From the NCBI GenBank assembly GCA_905147135.1, contig LR990064.1:12418001-12482000 (forward strand): a stretch of 64,000 nt of DNA, written 5' to 3'. The first letter of the stretch is position 1. Each line of letters opens with the position of its first letter. This stretch comes from Blastobasis lacticolella (lineage: Eukaryota > Arthropoda > Insecta > Lepidoptera > Blastobasidae). A program made the translations under genes and the position numbers. Shown piece after piece: positions 10,704-21,496 of the stretch. Below the pieces are notes generated by a model. That model made no database searches. It was not told the origin of the DNA and saw only the letters and a list, made by a program, of their open reading frames with translations.

Positions 10704-11204
10704 TCAATTTCTAAAGTAATCAATTATTGCATGCCTGATTTGTCGTACAGCGGTATTATCCAAAAAGTCTTACAACACTCAGAACACATAGATCAAAATG
10801 TAAATATAATAATTTTAATAAGTAATAGCCTTAAAGTACGAAAATATGATATAGTCAAGGGTTTTGAAGCGTTGCAAGGATTGTCTGCAGGAAAAATTGT
10901 ATTATGCGCATTTCCCTTCATAAAAAATGTTTATGATACTGAAAATGACCGTATTCACATGTTGAATACTTTGATGTATAATTTGACTTGCAGTCAGAAA
11001 GACGCATTTACCTTTTTTGACTGTAATAAATTTACAGATAAAGTAGTTTTAACAGAAGATACTATGTATCTTCGACGTAGGTACAAAATCAAACTGGCTA
11101 CAATGTTAGCGTACCATATTAATTTATTGATTTCTCCTACCGTAGGTAGATATGACCAGAGTGCCGATTTGTTAATAAACAAAAAGGGTCACTCTTTAAA
11201 CTAG
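10695..11204 (+). pseudogene. LINE-A ORF1, C-terminal part
   Basis: About 165 codons from the 5' truncation point to the stop. The pattern IIILISNSLKVRKYD followed by alternating hydrophobic strands and YHINLLIS near the end resembles the C-terminal esterase-like (SGNH-type) half of LINE-B ORF1. There the matching motif is IYIISNSKRYN. The N-terminal zinc-finger and coiled-coil part is absent. In CR1-type LINEs ORF1 is an RNA-binding accessory protein with an esterase domain. The homology call is by eye. Confidence 0.55.
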
Positions 11205-11266
11205 TATGTAAGACAAAGGAGCCGTCCTGTATCATATCAGCAGCATATAACAGTCCACTGTTAGAC

Positions 11267-12622
11267 TTGAACAGTAAATCTTTTGATATTGTTCAGAATA
11301 TACAGGACTGCTCTGGCATAAAGTCATTAGTAAATAGTGGTAATAAGCCTTTGGATGTACGTAAAGTAAAATGTTATAATAATAAACAAAATTGTATAGT
11401 TAACTTAGTACATCAAAATATCCAAGGCATGACGAATAAAGAATTGGAAGTTGAGCTATTCATGAACGGTGAGAATGTTGATATTTTTTGCATTACTGAA
11501 CATTGGTTAAAAGATCACCAGCTCATATTTGGCTTTAACAACCATAAACTAGCAAGTTCGTTCACAAGAGGGCAGGCAATTCATGGAGGTTCCCTAATAC
11601 TTGCTCGTAATTGCCTAAAATGCAAGGAACGCACTGATATTGTCAAGCTGTCTGTTGAACGATCTGCTGAAATTGCCTGTATAGAACTTGAGCGACTTAT
11701 TGTAATGAGCGTATACAGACCTCCGGCTTCATCATTTGATTTGTTCGAGAAAATTATGGATGAAGCCCTTATTAAAGTTAGCAATTGTAATAAAAATATT
11801 GTTGTTTGTGGAGATTTTAATATAGATTTATTGGACGTATCTTGTAAATATACTGGTAGGCTAATATCATTATTTAAGTGTCATAATTTAATCAACTTAT
11901 TTTTAGAGACTACTAGAATAACAAGTACTACATCAACTTGTCTAGACAACATTTTTTGTGATATCCAAGCATGTAGCCAGTCTGTAATAAACAAATTACA
12001 ATCCGATCATTGTGGTCAATTAGCTGTGTTTAATGTTAATATGAGGAAAGAAACAAAAAATACTATTAAATTTGTACCAATTAACAACAACCGTCTAAAC
12101 AGTTTTAGAAATAACATTATAGAGAAATCATCTAATTTAAAGTATTTTGATGACCCAAATGAATATTATAATTCAGTTTTACACATGACAAAAACTGAAA
12201 GTAATAGTATATTCAAACCAAAGGTGAAGGCAGTAAACAGCAAACTTATGTTTAGCGATTGGGCGACAGCAGGAATACATAAGAGTAGAAATAAATTATA
12301 TGAGCTCTATGCAGAACGGGCGTATAATAATAGCGTAGAATTTGCTGAGTATGTTAAACATTATTCGAAGTTATTTAAACGCGTTTGTGCTACAGCTAAA
12401 TCGAATTTAGTTAAACACAAACTAAAAAATAGCACAGATGTAGTAAAATCCACATGGCAGATAATAAATAGTGAAACTGGAAAAGTAACAAATCGCGATA
12501 CTAAGTACAGTTTAAAGATAAATGATAATGTTGTTACCAAAAACTCTGAAGTTGCGGAGGCATTCAATAAATTTTTTACAGACATTCCAGTGTCAACTAC
12601 GAAATCCTTAAATTCGTCTCCT
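11267..12622 (+). pseudogene. LINE-A ORF2 fragment 1: endonuclease and linker
   Basis: This segment has an APE-type endonuclease signature: NLVHQNIQG (catalytic Asn), CITEHWL (catalytic Glu), MSVYRPP, VCGDFNIDLL (Asp/Asn) and LQSDHCGQL (Asp-His). The reverse transcriptase region begins only after the RTE-A insert. The frame is open to 12622, where the 11-bp target sequence ends and RTE-A starts. The start codon is unclear: the frame opens near a TTG at 11267, 60 bases beyond the ORF1 stop. Confidence 0.8.
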
Positions 12623-15600
12623 CATCATCATCATCATCATATCAGCCAGAAGACGCCCACTGCTGGGCATAGGCCTCCCCCAGAGATCTCCACAAAGACC
12701 GGTCCTGTGCTTTCCGCATCCAGCTGGTACCTGCGATCCTTACCAGGTCGTCGGTCCACCTTGTAGGAGGCCTACCCACGCTGCGTCTACCGGTACGTGG
12801 TCGCCACTCGAGAACTTTACTGCCCCATCGGCCATCTGTTCTTCGAGCTATGTGCCCTGCCCACTGCCACTTCAGTCTGGCAATCCTTAGAGCTATGTCG
12901 GTGACCTTGGTTCGCTTGCGGATCTCCTCATTTCTGACTCGATCGCGCAAAGAAACTCCGAGCATAGCTCTTTCCATTGCCCTTTGGGCAACAGTGAGCT
13001 TTCTTATAAGGCCCATAGTGAGTGGCCACGTTTCAGATCCGTAAGTCATCACTGGCAACACACATTGGTCAAAGACCTTCGTCTTGAGACACTGCGGTAA
13101 TTGGGACGAAAATATGTGGCGTAGCTTCCCGAACGCTGCCCAACCGAGTTGGATTCGTCGATTGACCTCTTTCTCGAAATTGGACCTACCTAGCCGGACA
13201 ATTTGTCCTAGGTATGTATAGTCGTCAACAACTTCAAGTGGAGTGCCTCCAACTGTCACTGGAGTAGGCACAACATGGACATTCGACATAATTTTCGTCT
13301 TGTCCATGTTCATTTTAAGACCTACTTGTTGAGAGGCACTACAGAGGTCATCGAGCATTTTGCCCAAGTCTTCCAGGGTTTCAGCCATGACTACGATATC
13401 GTCAGCAAATCTGAGGTGCGTGAGGTACTCGCCGTTAATATTGATGCCAAGTCCGTCCCAGTCCAGAAGCCTAAAGATATCCTCCAGTGCAGCGGTGAAC
13501 AACTTCGGTGATATGACATCACCTTGTCTAACACCTCGCTGCAGCTGAATAGGTTCTGTGGTCTTGTCCTGGAGACGAACTGACATAGTGGCGTTTTCGT
13601 ATAAACACTTCAGTGCTTCGATATATCGATAGTCAATTTGGCACCGCTGTAGAGACTGGAGCACCGCCCAAGTTTCGATCGAATCGAAGGCTTTCTCATA
13701 GTCCACAAACGCCAAGCATAATGGCCGGTTATACTCTTCGGTCTTCTGTACAACCTGCCGCAGCGTATGTATGTGGTCTATGGTACTAAAACCTTTTCGG
13801 AATCCGGCTTGTTCGGGAGGCTGGAAGTCATCAAACCTGCGTGCGAGACGATTCGTAATTACTCTCGAAAACAGCTTATAGACATGGGTCAGCAGCGATA
13901 TTGGTCTGAAGTTCTTCAAGAGAGCCTTATCACCTTTCTTGAAGAACAATATCACTATGCTTCTGTGCCATGCTTCCGGCGTTTTGCCCTCGAGGATGAC
14001 GGAATTGAACAGCTTCTGAAGGGTCTTAAGCACAGGTTTGCCACCAGCTTTCAGAAGCTCAGCCGTAATTCCATCATCACCCGGCGCCTTGTTGTTCTTA
14101 AGCTGTTTGAGAGCCATACTAATCTCGTACAGGCTGATGTCCGGGATATCTTCGGTGTAGTGTCGGGTCAACTTGGCTCTGGGGTCTTTTGCCATACTGG
14201 TAACAGGTGCCCGTGTTGTCGTGTATAACTGTCCATAGAACCTCTCGACTTCCCTCAAAACCTCGGACTTGGTCGAAACAACTCTGCCGTCATCCGTTTT
14301 CAGTCTCGTCAACTGGCTCTGTCCAATCGACAGATCTCTCGCAAAGACTTTAGAGCCTTTGTTCCGCTCGATCGCCGCCTCAATATTGGTAGTATTGAAG
14401 CGGCGTATGTCGCGAGTCAGAGACTTGGAGATCTGTCGATTAAGTCGCCTAAATTGAGAGACATCATCAGGGGATTGCAGAGTCATTCCGCGTCTTTCTT
14501 CGATGAGTTTGAGGGTATCGTCAGAGATTTTGTTTGTTCTGTTTGTACGGCAGGCCTTATAAAACTTTGACCCAACCGTATAGACAGTTTCCACGAACCT
14601 GTTATTATAGTCGTCCACGTCGACGCACTCTCCTAGGCACTCGAAGCGATTTTGTAATTCGAGTTGAAAGCTCTCGGGGTTTTGGATTTGGATGGGTATA
14701 GGCCGGAGCGTGGACCTCATCAATCTCGATCTTTCCAGCTGGGGATTAATATTCAATGTGCCTCTTACTAAGCGGTGATCACTGCCAATTTTAACGCTAT
14801 TGATCACCGAGACATCATTGAATATATGCCGTTTCGTAGATAGGATGAAGTCAATCTCATTTTTTGTGACACCATCGGGACTAACCCACGTCCATCTGCG
14901 ATGATCCGGCTTCCTGAAAAATGAGTTCATCATAAAGAGTCCCTCCTTCTCCATAAAGCCGGCCAGCATCTGGCCACGGGCGTTCCGACTTCCAATTCCA
15001 AATTGCCCCACTCTCAACTCGTCTCCGCCTCGTTTGCCCAGTTTCGCGTTGAAATCCCCCATGACAACGGTATAGTGTGTCTTGGAGGTATGCATGGCTG
15101 TAGAAATATCCTCATACATAGCCTCCACTTCATCGTCGGAGTGAGTCGAAGTCGGTGCGTAGACCTGTATGACCTTCAACGAATACCGCTTGGTAATTCT
15201 GAGTATAAGGTACGCTACCCTAGACGACACACTCTCGATTTTGACTATGTTGTTCACGAGGGATTTGTGGACGAGGAACCCGACACCACCTAGGGACAGT
15301 TGGTCGCCCTCCCGGAAGTAAAGCAGATTTCCGGACTTTAGGATTATCGAGTCCTCCCCCTTTCTTCGGACTTCAGATAACCCTATAATATCCCAATTTA
15401 ATCTGCTTACCACTTCCTCCAGTTCCACGAGCTTTTCGTCGGTCCGCAGTGTCTGGACATTGTATGTAGCCAGGGCCAGTGGTCGTGCTTTGTGGTAGCC
15501 TGGTCGCATCCGGTGATTCTTCGCACCCCCTGCCCCGCCGTTACCGTGACCGCTACCATAGTCCGGAATAGCGGGGCCGCCGGGTACTGGGGGCCGTGGC

Positions 15601-15806
15601 CGGTGTGTGCTTGTCATCAGGGGGGGGTTGCCATAATCGCCACGCTTGGCAGGCGGGTTGGCGATCGCAGTGAAGTAGATGTAAATGTACCCGAAAGATG
15701 CTGCTGCCCATCTTCCGGGTTATTCCCTTAGTCGCCTCTTACGACACCCACGGGAAGAGATGGGGTGGTGCTATTCTTTTAAGTGGCGGCACCACACACC
15801 ACACAC
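12623..15806 (-). mobile_element. RTE-A, complete RTE-type LINE nested in LINE-A
   Basis: 3,184 bp on the minus strand. Its 3' end is a (ATG)n microsatellite, seen as CATCATCATCATCATCAT at 12622-12640. The 5' end is at 15806. The 11-bp target duplication ATTCGTCTCCT is exact at 12612-12622 and 15807-15817. The 5' UTR (15618-15806) contains the blocks GGGTGTCGTAAGAGGCGACT and CCCGCCTGCCAAGCG, which are shared with many short elements in the window. A complete element with an exact duplication and an open ORF indicates a fairly young insertion. Confidence 0.92.
12642..15617 (-). CDS. RTE-type ORF2: endonuclease-reverse transcriptase, intact
   Basis: 991 codons without a stop. An APE-type endonuclease occupies roughly residues 45-290: YNVQTL with Asn53, LSEVRR with Glu82, QVYAPTST with Tyr153, MGDFNAKLG with Asp188/Asn190, and GSDHRLV with Asp280/His281. 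The reverse transcriptase spans about 505-800: PGDDGITAE, FRPISLL, QAGFRKG, VDYEKAFDS, GVRQGDVISP and the catalytic FADD at 737-740. The C-terminal region has a run like QWAGHIARR and GRPPTRWTDD. The protein would nick target DNA and copy its RNA there. The order and the single large ORF fit the RTE clade. All visible catalytic residues are present, so it may be active. The chosen ATG leaves a Pro/Gly-rich N-terminus; an upstream or internal start is possible. Confidence 0.9.
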   Translation of the reverse strand: MTSTHRPRPPVPGGPAIPDYGSGHGNGGAGGAKNHRMRPGYHKARPLALATYNVQTLRTDEKLVELEEVVSRLNWDIIGLSEVRRKGEDSIILKSGNLLYFREGDQLSLGGVGFLVHKSLVNNIVKIESVSSRVAYLILRITKRYSLKVIQVYAPTSTHSDDEVEAMYEDISTAMHTSKTHYTVVMGDFNAKLGKRGGDELRVGQFGIGSRNARGQMLAGFMEKEGLFMMNSFFRKPDHRRWTWVSPDGVTKNEIDFILSTKRHIFNDVSVINSVKIGSDHRLVRGTLNINPQLERSRLMRSTLRPIPIQIQNPESFQLELQNRFECLGECVDVDDYNNRFVETVYTVGSKFYKACRTNRTNKISDDTLKLIEERRGMTLQSPDDVSQFRRLNRQISKSLTRDIRRFNTTNIEAAIERNKGSKVFARDLSIGQSQLTRLKTDDGRVVSTKSEVLREVERFYGQLYTTTRAPVTSMAKDPRAKLTRHYTEDIPDISLYEISMALKQLKNNKAPGDDGITAELLKAGGKPVLKTLQKLFNSVILEGKTPEAWHRSIVILFFKKGDKALLKNFRPISLLTHVYKLFSRVITNRLARRFDDFQPPEQAGFRKGFSTIDHIHTLRQVVQKTEEYNRPLCLAFVDYEKAFDSIETWAVLQSLQRCQIDYRYIEALKCLYENATMSVRLQDKTTEPIQLQRGVRQGDVISPKLFTAALEDIFRLLDWDGLGININGEYLTHLRFADDIVVMAETLEDLGKMLDDLCSASQQVGLKMNMDKTKIMSNVHVVPTPVTVGGTPLEVVDDYTYLGQIVRLGRSNFEKEVNRRIQLGWAAFGKLRHIFSSQLPQCLKTKVFDQCVLPVMTYGSETWPLTMGLIRKLTVAQRAMERAMLGVSLRDRVRNEEIRKRTKVTDIALRIARLKWQWAGHIARRTDGRWGSKVLEWRPRTGRRSVGRPPTRWTDDLVRIAGTSWMRKAQDRSLWRSLGEAYAQQWASSG

Positions 15807-15817
15807 ATTCGTCTCCT

Positions 15818-16324
15818 GCTCTCGCTGAATCCTTGTTAAAACAAAATGTACCCGAGAGTGTCATCGATTTTAAGTTCGAGCATGCAACACCTCAAGATAT
15901 AGTTAAGGCTTTTAAAACTATAAAAATGAAAGCAACTGCCGACATTGATGGTATGTCAGTAAAAATTATTAGCTCTGTAATTGATGTTATTGCTGTCCAC
16001 TTAGCGAATATATTTAATAATTGTGTTGATAATGGTGAATTTCCTGACCTGATGAAGCACAGTAAAGTTATTCCATTGTTGAAAACTGGTAATACAACGG
16101 ATCCTACAAATTTTAGACCAGTTTCAATTTTACCGACTCTAAGTAAAATATTTGAGAAAATCATATTAAATCAACTAAAAGCTCATTTTTATGGAAGTAA
16201 CCTATTGCATCATAAACAATTCGGTTTTACTCGCGGTCGTTCAACAACTGATGCAGGTGTTGAACTTATTATGGTATCTTTGGGGCGTGGGAGGAATCAC
16301 GTGATGCCTTAGGGGTTTTCTGTG
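15818..16324 (+). pseudogene. LINE-A ORF2 fragment 2: start of reverse transcriptase
   Basis: It resumes exactly in the frame that stopped at 12622 and carries RT motifs: ATADIDGMS, VIPLLKTGN, NFRPVSILPTLSKIFEK and QFGFTRGRST. Around 16270-16280 the frame shifts. The expected continuation (AWEESRD.LGVFC) is then read in another frame up to 16324, where LINE-B interrupts. Confidence 0.8.
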
Positions 16325-16778
16325 GAAACGGAACGTAGTGTCCTAACGTAAACAAACCGCTGTTCAAAATACTATAAAAATAATTAGAAATCCAGTAGTA
16401 ATACTTACAAAATTAGTGTTAAAAAGTGCAGTGACATCAGGAGCAACCATTCAACATTTTGGTTCACAAGGAATCGTCGATTTACTACATAATTTTCGGC
16501 AAGTATTCCATAAGATATACGTTATAATAAAATATTTGAACCTTGGTAAAAAGTGTATTATCGAATCACAACATATCTTCAAAATTACAACAGCTGATTG
16601 GAGGTTAGAAAGACGCTTTTGACGTGCGCTTTGACAGAAGACAACTGACAGCCGAGTTACGGAAGCGTTCACAATTAAAATTGCGTTTTGTTCTCGCTGA
16701 CCACAGTATCTGTTTCATTTCACGCATGACACTTATTTATTCATTTTAAAACAAAGACTTGAAGATCAGAACACAAAA
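16325..16778 (+). promoter_or_regulatory. LINE-B 5' UTR, presumed internal promoter
   Basis: 454 bases without coding potential precede ORF1. Full-length LINEs carry their RNA polymerase II promoter in this position. No TATA box is evident. The role is inferred from position alone. Confidence 0.4.
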
Positions 16779-18191
16779 ATGACACCAAAAATAAAAAAAT
16801 GCTCCAAATGTTTAAAACTAATAACAAGACAAGAATTTTTGACATGTATTAATTGTAATTTAATTTATGACACAGAATGTGCAAATTTGACATTAAAGAA
16901 ATTTTATATAATGTCACGTACACAAAAGTCGAAATGGGAATGTCAGGTTTGTACAACAATAAAAGAAAAGACACAACCAATAGCTAATGAACAGGAAGTA
17001 TTGGACAAAACTAAAACACCCACTAGAGTTAATTTCGTACGCTCACAATCGCAAAATGATTTAGAAGATAATATAAATAGCGTATCTGTCAATACTGTCG
17101 ATGAAGATATCACTTCTCGAAGTTTTGACCTATCAACATACAATAGTTTGAATAACACGGAAGATGAGTTAAGAGAGGAAATCACTAAGCTTAAAGAACA
17201 ACTAAATAGTACCCAAAACGAGCTCGAGAATCAAATTTTACAGAACATGGATTTGACAAAACAAATAACAAATCTTGATACACAGATTAAGTCTTTAAAG
17301 GCCATCTGTATGTCTCCAGTATCGGCCGATGCTATCAATCGCACCCCTACAATTAAAAAGAAAACAAAAAATAAAAGACGAAATTCTTTGATAGATAACA
17401 AAGTAATAGAACGTTATAATGGAATAGAGACAAATGCAGAAGAATATGAACTAAATATTAAACAGACTCAATTAAAAACAAATGACATAAAAAGTAATAA
17501 ACAAATGACTGACACAAATATGACAACTACGAAAGAGGTGAAAAAACAGAGCGAACAAACAATAAAAAAGAAATACGAAGTTGATAAACCAAAGATATAC
17601 ATAATTTCAAATAGCAAACGATATAATATATTGCGAAATCTAAAACAAAACATTTTCTACAATGACTATGAAACGCTTCACTACATAACGCCAAATGTGG
17701 GAGTAGATATTTTAACCAGTAATGTGAAACAAAAGGCTACAGGTCTAACTAAGCGGGATTACTTTGTTGTCATGATTGGTGAAGAGGATTTCAAAAGATC
17801 GCGAAACTACAAAGCATTAGTGGACTCAATTAAAAACAACTTACAAATTATAGCTAATGAAACAAATGTAATAATAGTCTCTCCTAATTATATATGTGGC
17901 ACATATCTATTCAATTGGCGAGTAGAAATGTTTAATAATATACTTATACAAAGTACATCAAAATATGCATACGCCATGTTTCTTGATGCAAATAAAGATC
18001 TACAGCTGAACATGTTCTCTGCGGTTACTGCGAAAATAAAAAATACAGGAGTTCAAAACATAATCCAGAACATAGCGGAATATATCAGCTTACTAAAAAT
18101 TGACAACAAAAAAGGTGAGGAAGACGATGACATTGACGACAGCAAACAGCAAAATTTAATTAAAAATAATAATTTTTTTCTATTACAATAA
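16779..18191 (+). CDS. LINE-B ORF1: zinc-finger, coiled-coil, esterase-like protein
   Basis: 470 codons from ATG. Residues 8-60 have spaced cysteines (CSKCLK, CINC, DTEC, ECQVC) like the PHD-type finger of CR1 ORF1 proteins. About residues 128-175 are a heptad-rich coiled coil (ELREEITKLKEQLN). A Lys-rich linker follows. From about 270 to 450 there is an alpha/beta segment opening with IYIISNSKRYN that could be the SGNH esterase-like domain. The role is presumed to be RNA binding and particle formation for retrotransposition. The 3' end overlaps the ORF2 frame. Confidence 0.8.
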   Translation: MTPKIKKCSKCLKLITRQEFLTCINCNLIYDTECANLTLKKFYIMSRTQKSKWECQVCTTIKEKTQPIANEQEVLDKTKTPTRVNFVRSQSQNDLEDNINSVSVNTVDEDITSRSFDLSTYNSLNNTEDELREEITKLKEQLNSTQNELENQILQNMDLTKQITNLDTQIKSLKAICMSPVSADAINRTPTIKKKTKNKRRNSLIDNKVIERYNGIETNAEEYELNIKQTQLKTNDIKSNKQMTDTNMTTTKEVKKQSEQTIKKKYEVDKPKIYIISNSKRYNILRNLKQNIFYNDYETLHYITPNVGVDILTSNVKQKATGLTKRDYFVVMIGEEDFKRSRNYKALVDSIKNNLQIIANETNVIIVSPNYICGTYLFNWRVEMFNNILIQSTSKYAYAMFLDANKDLQLNMFSAVTAKIKNTGVQNIIQNIAEYISLLKIDNKKGEEDDDIDDSKQQNLIKNNNFFLLQ

Positions 18192-18261
18192 CATTCGAAT
18201 ACTCCATCAAAATATCTCAGGACTATTAACAAAAACTGATGACCTTATAGTCAATCTAAGT

Positions 18262-21042
18262 GTGATAGCAGATCACAGCATGGGTATAGACGTTTTATGT
18301 ATAACTGAGCACAACATGATTCCAGACAATGAAGCACTCTTAACTATACCGAACTTCACATTAGCAGCTAGCTACTCAAGAGATAAAAAAAGAGGGGGAT
18401 CATGTATTATTGTGAAAAATGGACTTAGGTACAAGGTATTAGAAGACATAGGGAAGTTGTCCGTGCAATGTATAACTGAAGTCTGCGCAATTGAGCTGTG
18501 TGATCATAGTTTAATAATTTTGTGTATGTATAGAGTTCCTAACACTAGTTTTAATATTTTTCACGATATTTTAGAACAAAGTTTAAATAGAGTCAACTGC
18601 AAAACAAACAAAAAAATTGTACTCTGTGGAGATTTCAATATAGACACGCTAAAAGACACTCCAAAAAGTAGGGAATTTATTAATCATTTGCTGTGCCATA
18701 ACTTAAATCTTGAAATTAAACAAGCAACAAGAATCAATAGCGGAACTTGCATCGATAACTTTGCTCATAATGTAAAGGGATCAAAAGCACAGGTAATAGA
18801 TATGGCTTTATCAGATCACGCTGCACAAATCTTAATATGTCCTACGAAAAAAACGTGTGCTGTAAAATCATGGTTTATTAAACGTCGTGATTACAGTACG
18901 GAAAATTTTCAAATTTTCAGAAAATATGTTGAAAGTTTAACTTTTGCCGACGTGTTTAATAGTACAGACGTTAATGAAGGATACAATAATTTCATTGATA
19001 TATTTAAATGTCTCCATGATTTATGTTTTCCCTATAAAACAATAAAAAAAACAATAATGACAAAACCAAAGTGGCTTACAAAAGGAATAAAATCATGTTG
19101 TAGAAAAAAAAGGGAAACTTTATGGCACTATCGGCGAAATAAAGATGACAAAACTAAAGTGGCTTTAAAATCGTATTCACGCAGACTAAGAAAAATAATA
19201 AAACTAACACAAAAATCACAAAATGCTTATTATATAAATACTTCCAAAAATAAATCTAAAGCTACGTGGAAAATTATTAATAGTACAAAGAGCAGCTATC
19301 CAAAAGAGCCAATTACCGGCGTTGTTGTAAATGACAAACATATTACGTCGCCATCACAAATTGTTAACTCATTCAATGATTTTTTTATAAACCAAAATAA
19401 TGATGTAATACACAATGACAATAAAAACTATGACATTAATATACAAAACAATTTATATTCAATATTTATGGCTCCAACTACAGCTACGGCCGTATACAAA
19501 ACCATCATGGCGTTAAAGAACACGAATAGTGTAGGTTGTGATGATATTAGCACAAAGGCAGTTAAATATGTTGCAGATCTAATTGCCAATCCCTTAAGTC
19601 ACTTAGTAAACCTATGTTTATCTACAGGTACCTTTCCGAATAAACTGAAAACGGCTATTGTTGTGCCGCTTTTCAAAAAAGGTGACGAAAGTGACATGTC
19701 AAATTATCGTCCAGTAGCTCTTTTACCAGTAATCTCAAAAATTTTTGAAAAGATTATTCACGAAATTTTTTATAATTTCTTAGAGAAACACAATTTATTA
19801 ATTACGGAGCAAAACGGCTTTAGAAAAGATAAAACGACAAGTATGGCAATTTATGATTTAGTGAAACATGCTGTTACACACATGGATAAGAGGTCTCCAT
19901 CATGTGCCATATTCATGGACATGTCAAAGGCATTTGATCGCGTTGATCACAAGCTGCTGCTATGGAAATTGGAGCGTTATGGATTCCGTGGCAACTCTTT
20001 AAATTTAATAGCATCCTATCTAGAAGGTCGAAAACAGTATACTAAACTGACACAAGTATCAATAGATTCCAAAGAGGAAGAAACTTATATTTCTGACAGC
20101 CAGACCATTAAATATGGAGTTCCTCAAGGTAGTGTTCTTGGACCTTTATTATTTTTAATATTTATTAATGACATTGTAAAATCAAGTAAATATCAAATGA
20201 CACTTTTTGCCGATGACAATACAATATTTTTTGACCACAATAATGACACTGATTATCAATTAGAAATAAATAATACTTTAAATAATGTAATAAACTGGCT
20301 TGACATGAACAATCTAAAAATTAATATTGAAAAAACTAATATAATGCAATTTACACAGAGAAAAAAGACCGACACGCTAAAAATTATACATAAAAATCAA
20401 ACAATAGCCGAAACACAAACAGTTAAATTTCTAGGGCTCTATGTAGACAACAATATGACATGGGTAACACATTCACAGGACGTTTGTAAAAAATTATTTA
20501 AGTTCTCATTTGCCTTATATAAATTATCCAAAGTAGCAGACCGGCAAACAGTCCTAACGTCATATCATGGATTTGTGATTGCAACTTTGCGATATGGCAT
20601 AATTTTTTGGGGCAACTCTTCAGAGAGGGAAACTGTGTTTAGGGCTCAAAAAAGGTGTATTAGGGCAATGTGTGGCATCAAACCTGTGGACTCCTGCCAG
20701 CCCCATTTTAAATCAATGAAATTATTAACATTTCCGTGTCTGTACATTTTGGAGTGTTGCGTATTCGTGCATTGCAACCCAAACATATTTAAAAAGAAGC
20801 CTGTAGTTGACTCCATTAAGCTTAGACCCAGAAACATTACAATAGAGACACATTGCTGCAAAACAGCAATGATGAGTAAAAATATTACTGAAATGGGTCC
20901 CAAACTATATAACAAACTACCAGAATGTGCAAAATCTCTAGATGTTAAAAATTTCAAATTATTCTTAACTAATTTACTAATTGATAAATGCTATTATAAT
21001 ATTAATGATTACCTTAGTGACATCAATTTAAGAAAACTTTGA
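18262..21042 (+). CDS. LINE-B ORF2: endonuclease-reverse transcriptase, intact
   Basis: The frame is open from 18163 to the stop at 21042 (959 codons). Position 18262 is a GTG, not a proven start. The conserved endonuclease beginning (ILHQNISGL at about 18199-18225) lies upstream of it and of the first in-frame ATG near 18280. Endonuclease motifs: CITEHNM, LCMYRVP, CGDFNIDTL and LSDHAAQ. RT motifs: FKKGDESDMSNYRPVALLP, NGFRKDKTTS, MDMSKAFDRVDH, GVPQGSVLGPLLF and catalytic FADD. The C-terminal block MGPKLYNKLPE matches LINE-A. Because ORF2 sits in the +1 frame relative to ORF1 and overlaps its end, expression probably needs frameshifting or reinitiation. Confidence 0.88.
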   Translation: MIADHSMGIDVLCITEHNMIPDNEALLTIPNFTLAASYSRDKKRGGSCIIVKNGLRYKVLEDIGKLSVQCITEVCAIELCDHSLIILCMYRVPNTSFNIFHDILEQSLNRVNCKTNKKIVLCGDFNIDTLKDTPKSREFINHLLCHNLNLEIKQATRINSGTCIDNFAHNVKGSKAQVIDMALSDHAAQILICPTKKTCAVKSWFIKRRDYSTENFQIFRKYVESLTFADVFNSTDVNEGYNNFIDIFKCLHDLCFPYKTIKKTIMTKPKWLTKGIKSCCRKKRETLWHYRRNKDDKTKVALKSYSRRLRKIIKLTQKSQNAYYINTSKNKSKATWKIINSTKSSYPKEPITGVVVNDKHITSPSQIVNSFNDFFINQNNDVIHNDNKNYDINIQNNLYSIFMAPTTATAVYKTIMALKNTNSVGCDDISTKAVKYVADLIANPLSHLVNLCLSTGTFPNKLKTAIVVPLFKKGDESDMSNYRPVALLPVISKIFEKIIHEIFYNFLEKHNLLITEQNGFRKDKTTSMAIYDLVKHAVTHMDKRSPSCAIFMDMSKAFDRVDHKLLLWKLERYGFRGNSLNLIASYLEGRKQYTKLTQVSIDSKEEETYISDSQTIKYGVPQGSVLGPLLFLIFINDIVKSSKYQMTLFADDNTIFFDHNNDTDYQLEINNTLNNVINWLDMNNLKINIEKTNIMQFTQRKKTDTLKIIHKNQTIAETQTVKFLGLYVDNNMTWVTHSQDVCKKLFKFSFALYKLSKVADRQTVLTSYHGFVIATLRYGIIFWGNSSERETVFRAQKRCIRAMCGIKPVDSCQPHFKSMKLLTFPCLYILECCVFVHCNPNIFKKKPVVDSIKLRPRNITIETHCCKTAMMSKNITEMGPKLYNKLPECAKSLDVKNFKLFLTNLLIDKCYYNINDYLSDINLRKL

Positions 21043-21496
21043 CATTTGGATATTTTAGCATTATATTTGGTAGAAATACATTTTTTTTTTATTTTTTTTA
21101 AGGGCGATGACATTATTTTAATAATTCAGATTGACATTTTTTTAGTGACACTTTATGGAATAGCTATTAAATTTGAATTATTATTACTTGACATTTTATA
21201 TTTTATTGACATTTTATGAAATAATTAGTACATTTGAATTATTATTATTTGTCATTATAATTTAATTGTTTTAACTTAAGACATTCAATTTGAATTATTT
21301 GACATAATAATGTTTAGTGATTTGACATTTATTTAATTTACTTTTTAATTGTATTATAAACAATCAAGTTCATGTGAATCTTGTAATATTTAGTATGCTT
21401 TAAGGCGCATCATGGAGCCGCTACTATTACTATTTACCACCTTTATGTACCTGTGATGACTGAATAAATGATTATGATTATGATTATGATTATGTG

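Larger units (their letters stand above)
16325..21492 (+). mobile_element. LINE-B, complete CR1-like LINE nested in LINE-A
   Basis: 5,168 bp with a 454-bp 5' UTR, two intact ORFs, a 3' UTR with AATAAA (about 21463) and a (TGATTA)n tail at 21467-21492. It is bounded by TGTG at 16321-16324 and 21493-21496, which may be a 4-bp target duplication. Short or absent duplications are known in CR1-type elements. Removing it restores the ORF2 codons of LINE-A around the conserved DLSKAFD motif. Confidence 0.88.

Noticed and set aside
16779..18191. Host PHD-finger protein
   Set aside because: The frame lies within LINE-B, directly before and overlapping its reverse-transcriptase ORF, and has the CR1 ORF1 architecture.
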